Of a stretch of DNA of 56,707 bases, positions 50,772 to 56,707 are shown piece by piece. Every line of letters begins with the position of its first letter. The stretch's first letter is position 1. Origin of the DNA: an uncultured Candidatus Melainabacteria bacterium (GTDB lineage Bacteria > Cyanobacteriota > Vampirovibrionia > Gastranaerophilales > Gastranaerophilaceae); the NCBI GenBank assembly GCA_934747335.1, contig CAKVGS010000011.1, forward strand, positions 1 through 56,707, read 5' to 3'. The notes beneath the pieces were generated by a model that was not told the origin of the DNA, made no database searches, and saw only the letters and a program-made list of their open reading frames with translations. Position numbers and translations under genes: made by a program.

Positions 50772-51992
50772 TTAAACCAATTTAACAAACTTTCTCTTAC
50801 CTGCTTGCAAAACGACATCCATTTGAGGTTTAACAACAAATCCCATATCAGAGATTTTTTCACCGTCAATTTTAACACCGCCACCTTGGATTAAACGTTT
50901 AGCTTCACCTTTTGATTGAACAAAAGATAATTCAACCAACAAATCCAAAATGCTTTTTTCAGCGTCTATTTTAACACTTTCGATATCATCAGGAACACCT
51001 TTATTTGATACAACATTGATAAAATCTTCCTGAGCTTTATCTGCACCTTCTTTTCCGTGATATTCTTCTGTAATCATGTGCGCTAAAGCCATTTTGATAT
51101 CACGAGGATTGATTGAATTAGATGCAATTTGTTCATCCATTTTTTCTAATTCTGATTGCGGAACATCAGTTAACAATGAATAATAACGAGTAATTAACGT
51201 ATCAGGAATGCTCATCAATTTGCCAAACATATCTTTTGCACTATCTGTAAGTGAAATGCAGTGTTCAGGATATGTTTTAGACATCTTAACTACACCGTCA
51301 GTACCTTCTAAAAGTGGTAACATCATTACTAATTGAGGATATTTTTTGCCATAAGCAGCTTGAATATCACGTCCTAAAAGCGTATTAAATCTTTGATCAG
51401 TACCACCCAATTCGATATCCGCATCAATTGCAACAGAATCGTAAGCTTGCATTAGAGGGTAGAAAAATTCGTGAATAGCAATTGGTTTACCTTCTGCGTA
51501 TCTTTTAGCAAAATCATCTCTTGTCATCATCTGAGCAACAGTAACTTTTCCTGCAAGTTGCAACATTTCCGTAAACGTTAATTTGTGTAGCCAATCTGCG
51601 TTATTTACAACCTCTGCTTGAGAAATATCAATAACTTTTGACATTTGCGCAAAATAGGTTTTAGCGTTTTCTTCAACCTGTTCTTTTGTTAAAGCCGGTC
51701 TTGTTTCAGATTTGCCTGATGGGTCGCCTATCATAGCAGTAGCACCACCAACAAGAAGAACAATTTTATGTCCAAGTTTTTGGAATTCTTTTAATTTTCT
51801 CATAACAACCGTATGACCAAGGTGCAAATCAGGTCTTGTCGGATCCATACCTAATTTAATTCTTAATGGCGTATTTGTATCTGCTGCGTGTTGAAGTTTT
51901 ACAGCCAATTCTTCAATACCACCCGGAAGCACTTCTGCGTTTCTTGTTAATTGTTTTGCTTGTTCAATAAATTCTTGTCTAATGTCTACCAT
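50772..51992 (-). CDS. tyrS: Tyrosine--tRNA ligase
   Basis: A 406-aa class I synthetase with HLGH (57-60), QAYDSVAIDADIELGGTDQRFN and KMSKTYPEHC (KMSKS loop), and a C-terminal S4 RNA-binding domain (AKRLIQGGGVKIDGEKI). The length and motif context fit the TyrRS type-2 (TyrZ-like) group. AGAGGA precedes the ATG. It is followed by two REP-like hairpins and then cysK. Confidence 0.96.
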   Translation of the reverse strand: MVDIRQEFIEQAKQLTRNAEVLPGGIEELAVKLQHAADTNTPLRIKLGMDPTRPDLHLGHTVVMRKLKEFQKLGHKIVLLVGGATAMIGDPSGKSETRPALTKEQVEENAKTYFAQMSKVIDISQAEVVNNADWLHKLTFTEMLQLAGKVTVAQMMTRDDFAKRYAEGKPIAIHEFFYPLMQAYDSVAIDADIELGGTDQRFNTLLGRDIQAAYGKKYPQLVMMLPLLEGTDGVVKMSKTYPEHCISLTDSAKDMFGKLMSIPDTLITRYYSLLTDVPQSELEKMDEQIASNSINPRDIKMALAHMITEEYHGKEGADKAQEDFINVVSNKGVPDDIESVKIDAEKSILDLLVELSFVQSKGEAKRLIQGGGVKIDGEKISDMGFVVKPQMDVVLQAGKRKFVKLV

Positions 51993-52103
51993 TTCTTAAA
52001 TCCTCTTATTAATAACTTTATATATAGGATATCAAAAATAAGCAAATGCGTAAACTATAAATGTAAAAAACAAATAATTGCGGTTGCTCCTCTCCAAGGA
52101 CAC

Positions 52104-52143
52104 TACTATTCTATTTTAGAAAATTTTCTAAAATAGAATAGTA
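52104..52143. repeat. Perfect 40-nt palindrome
   Basis: Arms 52104-52123 and 52124-52143 are exact reverse complements with no loop: TACTATTCTATTTTAGAAAA and its complement. It is AT-rich. It lies in the 872-bp gene-free gap before the 52865 gene, where it could extrude as a cruciform or terminate tyrS-opposed transcription. Confidence 0.9.
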
Positions 52144-52197
52144 TCAAAACTAAAATTGAACGACTTTAGCTCCCTACTCTTTATCCATTGTGCTTTG

Positions 52198-52459
52198 CAC
52201 TACTGTCCGAGATAATTTTGAAAAAGCATATATACATTTTAAAAAGTTGGATTGCTTCGTCACTATAAAAATAGCTGTTCCTCGCAATGACCTGGCGTTA
52301 GACTTTAAAGCGCGCCGTCATTGCGAAGGCGATTAGCCTGAAGCAATCCAGCTTATTATTAACGATTATTTTAAGTCCATACAATACAAATTTTATTAAA
52401 AAGCCTTGAAATAACTAGATTTTGCAAATTATAGATAAAATTTATCTCGGACAGTAGTG
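52198..52459. mobile_element. 262-bp element with perfect 18-bp terminal inverted repeats enclosing MITE-like copy B
   Basis: CACTACTGTCCGAGATAA (52198-52215) and its exact complement (52442-52459) flank a non-coding core. The core includes the 103-bp palindromic repeat copy B (52248-52350). No transposase is encoded. It could be a nested non-autonomous element or a composite palindrome. Confidence 0.65.
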
Positions 52460-52800
52460 GAAGGACGGGAGAGGGTGTTCTCAACATTCCTAGCCGTAAC
52501 CCACCCGCATCTGTAAAGCTCAGCGCAGCTTCGCCAACAGCTCCGACCTCCCTATCCTTGGAGGTTGCTTCGCCAATCAACAAGCCTTGGTTATTCCCTC
52601 GCCTTGGAAGAGGGCTAGGGTGAGGGTTTTACAAAACGTAAAGTTAACAAATTTTATAATCTATACAACCTCCGGCTCGAACCCTCACCCGAAAATCTAA
52701 GTTTCGAGCCCTAAATCGGCTCTTAACTTGATTTTCTACCTTCTCCCAAAGAGAGGGGCAAATTCAATTGTAAATTTTTGTAAAATATTTCATTAAATTC
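52460..52800. other. Gene-free region of GC-rich repeat debris
   Basis: It contains AACCCTCACCC/GGGTGAGGGTT (52618-52628 with 52680-52690), GGCTCGAA/TTCGAGCC (52674-52681 with 52703-52710), and CCCTC...GAGGG-type short palindromes. Similar CCCTC/AAGGAGAGGG pieces occur near 24001 and 34881. A 70-codon open frame (52371-52583) has no coding character. Confidence 0.6.
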
Positions 52801-52801
52801 C

Positions 52802-52828
52802 TAAAGTTTAAAAAAATTATGCCGTTAA
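52802..52828 (+). promoter_or_regulatory. Strong sigma-28 (FliA-type)-like promoter
   Basis: TAAAGTTT (52802-52809), exactly 11 bases, then GCCGTTAA (52821-52828). The -35 matches 8/8 and the -10 matches 7/8 of TAAAGTTT-N11-GCCGATAA. The predicted start near 52835 leaves a 30-base leader with AAGG before the ATG at 52865. Confidence 0.75.
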
Positions 52829-52864
52829 TACTCTTGTAAGAATTCATTATGTAAGGCAGAAAAT

Positions 52865-53827
52865 ATGAGTTTCAATTTTAACGGAGTAAAAGCTAATTTA
52901 GAAGGAATTAATCAATATCTTGAAGCAAACGGCATAAAATTATCAGATGCCGAAAAGCAAAAATTAGGAAGCATTTTCACGGAAGCAGATCGCCCTAAAG
53001 GTACAAACAAAAAGGCACTTGGCAATGGCGAACTTAACATCATAGAACAGATGGATTTCCAAAATGCCATAGAAAATGAAAAAGAAGGTACATTAGCTAA
53101 AATTATGTCATTTATTAAAGACTTCTTTAATGGCGTAAATAAAAAGAAATATGATTCTCCTCAAGTCGAAAAATCTGTATCTACAAATGTTAAAAAGCCT
53201 GAAATCATTAACTCTACTAAACCTAAATCTCTAGCTAAATTTTCTAGCGCATCCAGAGAAGAAGTTTTTAATATTGCTTTAGATCAATATATAAAAAGAA
53301 TGCCGGCACTAAAGAAGATTAAATCTGCCAAAGAACGTATTAAAATTGCAAGACAAAAATACCCGCAAATAATGGAAAAAGCCTCACGGCAAGCTAGCTA
53401 TGTCACAGAGATTGTAATCTCTAATTGTAGCAAATACGATGTCGAAAATTTATCACCGTTAATTATTGATATGTTAGGTAACGAAACCGGAGGTTATGTT
53501 TTCACTGACAAAGTTTTAAAAAATCCAAAAAGCCAATTTAAAGGAGTTATGCAAACAGGACCTGCTGCTTTAAAAGAATTATATGCCGACAAAACATCTT
53601 CTGATGCGAAGTATATTAAAGAACTGAAGAAAAAATACCCGACTACCGATAAATTATACAAAGCAATTCAGACTGATGTTGAATTAGGTTTGCAAGTTGG
53701 AATACTGGTATTTAAAATGATTTTACGCTCCAAACAGGGCAATGTAAAAAACAGCCTTAAACAGTATTGCGGAAACCAATACAGCTATAATTACGATGCA
53801 AAAATCCCTACAACATTAAAAACATAA
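52865..53827 (+). CDS. Transglycosylase-like protein with EF-hand-like N-terminus
   Basis: A 320-aa protein with no signal peptide. Residues 41-61 (ADRPKGTNKKALGNGELNIIE) align with the EF-hand-like loop of the 30807 product (ADNQGKG...NGKLEGEE). Residues ~85-125 are a basic linker. Residues 195-305 resemble a lysozyme-fold transglycosylase: a Glu in MLGNETGG (E207), GVMQTGPAAL (227-236) and LKQYCGN (298-304) occupy the places of ES, GLMQ and AYNxG. Activity is inferred. It is a single gene under a sigma-28-like promoter, so it could be a flagellum-associated or flagellar-exported wall hydrolase. Confidence 0.72.
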   Translation: MSFNFNGVKANLEGINQYLEANGIKLSDAEKQKLGSIFTEADRPKGTNKKALGNGELNIIEQMDFQNAIENEKEGTLAKIMSFIKDFFNGVNKKKYDSPQVEKSVSTNVKKPEIINSTKPKSLAKFSSASREEVFNIALDQYIKRMPALKKIKSAKERIKIARQKYPQIMEKASRQASYVTEIVISNCSKYDVENLSPLIIDMLGNETGGYVFTDKVLKNPKSQFKGVMQTGPAALKELYADKTSSDAKYIKELKKKYPTTDKLYKAIQTDVELGLQVGILVFKMILRSKQGNVKNSLKQYCGNQYSYNYDAKIPTTLKT

Positions 53828-53855
53828 TTCTAAACAGGGTTCTAAAAGTATGATT

Positions 53856-53880
53856 TTCTCCTATAATAAATATAGGAGAA
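53856..53880 (+). promoter_or_regulatory. Inverted repeat overlapping -10 and ribosome site of the NAD(P)HX dehydratase gene
   Basis: TTCTCCTATA (53856-53865), five bases, TATAGGAGAA (53871-53880). It includes a TATAAT-like -10 (53862-53867) and the AGGAGA ribosome site eight bases before the ATG at 53884. It could be an operator. No good -35 is visible. Confidence 0.45.
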
Positions 53881-53883
53881 ATC

Positions 53884-54690
53884 ATGCAAATATATAAAAT
53901 GCCACCACGTGAACAGAATTCTAATAAAGGAACTTTTGGCAAAGTTCTAAATTTTGCAGGTTGTGATAATTATATCGGCGCGTCTTATCTTTCAACTGTA
54001 TCAGTCCTCAAATCAGGTGCAGGGTTTGTTGCATTAGCATCCGCCAAGGAAGTTATTCGCTCTGTTTCAACACTTTTGCCCGAAGCTGTTTATTTTTCCA
54101 GAAATGAAGGCTTAAAAAATATTGAACAGTTTTCTACAATCTTGATTGGTTGCGGTTTAGGTTTAAAATCTTCATCAAAAACTCTTTTTAGAAATGTCAT
54201 AAAACGCGTACAAAACACTACAACACCTGTCGTAATTGATGCCGACGGATTAAATATTTTGGCGCAAAAGCCACTAAAACTTCCACAAAATTGCATAATC
54301 ACTCCGCATCCTCTTGAAGCCTCAAGATTGCTATGTATACCTCTTGCAGAAGTATTAGATAATTTAGAAAAATCAGCTAAAATGCTTTCAAAAAAATACA
54401 ATTGCGTAGCAGTTTTAAAAACACATAGAACAATTATTTGTAAAAACGATGAAATTTTTATAAACCAACACGGAAATTCCGCATTAGCAAAAGCAGGTTC
54501 AGGAGATGTTTTAGCAGGAATTATTGCCGGACTTCTTGCACAAAAAATGTCGGCATTTGAAGCTGCAAAACTTGGAGTTTATTTGCATTCCAAAGCCGGA
54601 GAAATCGCATCCGAAGAACTGAGTGAATACTCTGTTTTAGCTTCCGATTTACCAAAATTCTTGCATAAAGCTATAAAAGAGATTATTTAA
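53884..54690 (+). CDS. nnrD: ADP-dependent NAD(P)H-hydrate dehydratase
   Basis: A 268-aa ribokinase-fold enzyme: NKGTFGKVLNFAGCDNYIGA, IGCGLG, VIDADGLNIL, ITPHPLEASRLL and HGNSALAKAGSGDVLAGIIAGLL. It dehydrates damaged NADHX/NADPHX. Only the dehydratase half is present; the epimerase (NnrE) half that is often fused in bacteria is absent and must be encoded elsewhere. AGGAGA precedes the ATG. It is convergent with mutS2, overlapping it by eight bases. Confidence 0.93.
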   Translation: MQIYKMPPREQNSNKGTFGKVLNFAGCDNYIGASYLSTVSVLKSGAGFVALASAKEVIRSVSTLLPEAVYFSRNEGLKNIEQFSTILIGCGLGLKSSSKTLFRNVIKRVQNTTTPVVIDADGLNILAQKPLKLPQNCIITPHPLEASRLLCIPLAEVLDNLEKSAKMLSKKYNCVAVLKTHRTIICKNDEIFINQHGNSALAKAGSGDVLAGIIAGLLAQKMSAFEAAKLGVYLHSKAGEIASEELSEYSVLASDLPKFLHKAIKEII

Positions 54691-56707
54691 TATCAACCAC
54701 GCTTACACCATCGCCGCCTTCGGTGTCTTCGCCGACTCTGAATTTAGCAACATAAGGTGAAGTTGAAAGAAAATCTCTTACTGCACTTTTTAGTGCGCCT
54801 GTTCCATGTCCGTGAATAATATAAACAGGAGAAAGATTTGCCAAACTTGCTTTATCCAAGTAAACTTCCAAATTATCCAAAGCTTCCTCAACTCTTTCAC
54901 CACGCAAATCCAATTCATTAGATACATCCAAACGTCTTACGGAGAATGTAGTATCTTTCTTTAGTGCGCCCAACGGTAAATGAACTTTCTTTGCCAATTG
55001 AGGATTATAAACTGCAAGCTTATTTTTCTTAACTTTGGTTTTAATCATTCCCATTTGAATATACAAAGCGTCGTTTTTATCAGGCAAAGAAAGCACTGTA
55101 ACTTGTTGATTCAAGTCCTTAATCATCACCTTGTCATTAACTTGAACCTTTGTCCAATCAAGTTCCAAATATTGTTCTTTTTCTTCTAATTCGTGCATGC
55201 CGGAACGGAAACTTTGTTCAATAAGAGCCAAGCGTTCATAAGAACGACGCGCAATTTTTTCGGATTTTTCACGTCTTAATTCTGTTAAAATTTCTTTGAT
55301 TTCCGCCTTAGCTTCATCAAGTTGACCCTCAAATTTATCTTTAATAATTTTCAAAGACTTTTTCTTTTCTTTTTTATGCACTGAAAGTTCTTTTTCATAA
55401 TGTTTTTTTAATTCGTCAGCTTCTGCATTTTTTGATTCAGCTTCCTTAAGATTTGTATCTAACCTTTGTTGAGTATCTTGAAGTCTTTCTACAACAAGGC
55501 TAGATGTATCACGCTGCGTAATCAAAAGTTCTTTTGCTTCCCAAACCAAATTTTCAGGCAAACCCAAATTCGAAGCAATCGAAATCGCATTGCTCAACCC
55601 AGGAATACCGATTATCAATTTATAAGTTGGCGACAAAGATTCAGTATCGAATTCAACACTCGCATTTTTAAAATACGGGTCTGTATATTCTAAAGTTTTT
55701 AATTCTCCGTAGTGAGTTGTTATAATTGATTGAGCGTGACGCTTTGCAAACTCTTTCATTATAATTTCTGCCAAAGTTGCGCCTTCTTGAGGGTCTGTAC
55801 CTGCACAAAGTTCATCAATCAAAATAAATGTTTCAGAATCTGCATTTTCTAAAATATCAATTACGTTTTTCATGTGAGATGAAAAAGTTGATAAGTTCTG
55901 TAAAATACTTTGTTCATCCCCTATATCAGCCAAAACTTTTTCAAACGGATAAATATGAGCTTCTGCGCAAGGCAAAAATAAACCCGACTTCATCATTAAA
56001 ATAAATAATCCGACTGTTTTTAATGCGACAGTTTTACCGCCCGTATTAGAACCTGTGATAACAACAGATTTATAAGTTTCACCAATCTCGAAATCATTTT
56101 CAACAATTTTTTCAACGTGACCAATTAAAAGCGGATGGCGCATTAAATCAATTTTAATTTTTCTATCAACATTAACTTCCGGTTCAATTGCCTGAATTTT
56201 AACCGCATACCTTGCTTTTGCAAAATGAAAATCTATTTGAGCAAGTAAATTTTCAGTATTAATTAAGCTATCCATTTCTTTGCGAACTTCATTACTTAAT
56301 GCTGTTAATATTCTGATAATTTCTGCATAAATTTTTGATTTAATTTCTCTTATTTTGTTGTTAATCGGAACAATCTGCGCTGGTTCAATATAAAATGTTT
56401 TATTAGTCGCCGAAACATCATGAACAATTCCGCCCACTTTACTTTTAGACGAAGCTTTTACCTGAAAAACAATTCTATCATCTCTTAGAGTATAAATGTT
56501 TTCTTGCAAATGTTTTTGAAATTCAGGAGAATTCATTAACTCTTGAACGCGTTGTTTTAAGTTACTTTCCGTATCTCTTAATGAAGCGTAAAGTCCCTTT
56601 AAATCAGGATTAGCGTTCTGTTTAACTGTAAAATTATCATCGAAAGTATCAAGAATTTTGTCTTCAAGCTCTTTATTTGAATACAAATCATTCGTAAGTT
56701 CGTGCAT
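54683..56707 (-). CDS. mutS2: Endonuclease MutS2, N-terminus cut by the window
   Basis: 674 residues are visible of a protein normally about 780-790 long, so roughly 100 N-terminal residues lie beyond the window. The Met at the edge is an internal codon. The core has the clamp region, Walker A TGSNTGGKTVALK, LADIGDEQSILQNLSTFSSH, LIDELCAGTDPQEG and THYGELK, then a long coiled coil and the C-terminal Smr domain LDLRGERVEEAL...IIHGHGTGALK. MutS2 suppresses recombination or rescues collided ribosomes depending on the species; both roles are known for the family. Confidence 0.95.
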   Translation of the reverse strand: MHELTNDLYSNKELEDKILDTFDDNFTVKQNANPDLKGLYASLRDTESNLKQRVQELMNSPEFQKHLQENIYTLRDDRIVFQVKASSKSKVGGIVHDVSATNKTFYIEPAQIVPINNKIREIKSKIYAEIIRILTALSNEVRKEMDSLINTENLLAQIDFHFAKARYAVKIQAIEPEVNVDRKIKIDLMRHPLLIGHVEKIVENDFEIGETYKSVVITGSNTGGKTVALKTVGLFILMMKSGLFLPCAEAHIYPFEKVLADIGDEQSILQNLSTFSSHMKNVIDILENADSETFILIDELCAGTDPQEGATLAEIIMKEFAKRHAQSIITTHYGELKTLEYTDPYFKNASVEFDTESLSPTYKLIIGIPGLSNAISIASNLGLPENLVWEAKELLITQRDTSSLVVERLQDTQQRLDTNLKEAESKNAEADELKKHYEKELSVHKKEKKKSLKIIKDKFEGQLDEAKAEIKEILTELRREKSEKIARRSYERLALIEQSFRSGMHELEEKEQYLELDWTKVQVNDKVMIKDLNQQVTVLSLPDKNDALYIQMGMIKTKVKKNKLAVYNPQLAKKVHLPLGALKKDTTFSVRRLDVSNELDLRGERVEEALDNLEVYLDKASLANLSPVYIIHGHGTGALKSAVRDFLSTSPYVAKFRVGEDTEGGDGVSVVDIK

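Noticed and set aside
52371..52583. 70-codon minus-strand open frame
   Set aside because: It covers the end of the 262-bp element and repeat debris; no start signal and no coding character.

Overview
The window is a 56.7 kb, AT-rich bacterial chromosome segment with one tRNA, about 48 protein genes and almost no classical mobile DNA. The gene content is mainly housekeeping: HU, TsaD, Obg, RadA, RecJ, MiaB, DnaX, RpsO, TyrS, RsmD and MutS2, with PPi-dependent phosphofructokinase, ATP-type PEP carboxykinase and an iron-type alcohol dehydrogenase. Interspersed are lineage-restricted proteins beginning with short motifs such as NFKG or TFKG. This combination suggests an anaerobic, gut-type non-photosynthetic cyanobacterial relative (Gastranaerophilales/Vampirovibrionia, formerly Melainabacteria). 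That assignment is inference; no rRNA is present to prove it.

Layout. 1-7 kb: a MEMO-AMMECR1 fusion protein (cut by the window edge), a lineage-specific protein, a metallophosphoesterase/MBL-hydrolase/TPR operon, HU and an iron-dependent alcohol dehydrogenase. 7-16 kb: tRNA-Thr(CGT), glutaredoxin, a UvrA2-type ABC ATPase, TadA, an unknown protein behind a flagellar-type (sigma-28-like) promoter, a lipoprotein, Obg and TsaD separated by a tandem 82-bp leader duplication, and PPi-PFK. 16-28 kb: a nearly unbroken minus-strand run (pckA, miaB, alr, tonB-like, ctpA, recJ, a 54-aa protein, a LysM membrane protein, radA, an amidohydrolase, a PD-(D/E)XK nuclease). 28-34 kb: the most accessory-looking part, a 708-aa coiled-coil protein with an internal lipoprotein-like signal facing an 820-aa protein with an EF-hand-like loop, gly-zipper helices and a LysM-like domain, sharing one bidirectional terminator. 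34-45 kb: mtnA, a membrane protein, a LeuC/aconitase-family subunit, a GT-C-like membrane protein overlapping a patatin lipase, a cysteine-peptidase-like protein with a Phe/Trp-rich repeat N-terminus, dnaX and a TPR-Slt transglycosylase. 45-52 kb: the pnp-rqcP-yjbQ-bioD-rsmD operon, rpsO, the cysK-DUF2400-TPR group and tyrS. 52-56.7 kb: a repeat-rich gap, a second protein behind a strong sigma-28-like promoter (EF-hand-like N-terminus plus transglycosylase-like domain), NAD(P)HX dehydratase and partial mutS2.

The most interesting signals are these. (1) Two TAAAGTTT-N11-(G/A)CCGTTA(A/C) promoters precede signal-peptide-less proteins, one of which looks like a peptidoglycan lyase. (2) Short N-terminal F-K-G motifs recur in unrelated small proteins. 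(3) A lipoprotein-like signal begins about 97 residues into a long coiled-coil protein. (4) TATAAT lies exactly six bases before the ATG, with no Shine-Dalgarno, at four genes, with a weaker fifth at dnaX; these look like leaderless mRNAs. (5) Six GTAG-plus-hairpin (REP/RAYT-like) elements and three 103-104 bp palindromic MITE-like copies sit in the intergenic gaps.
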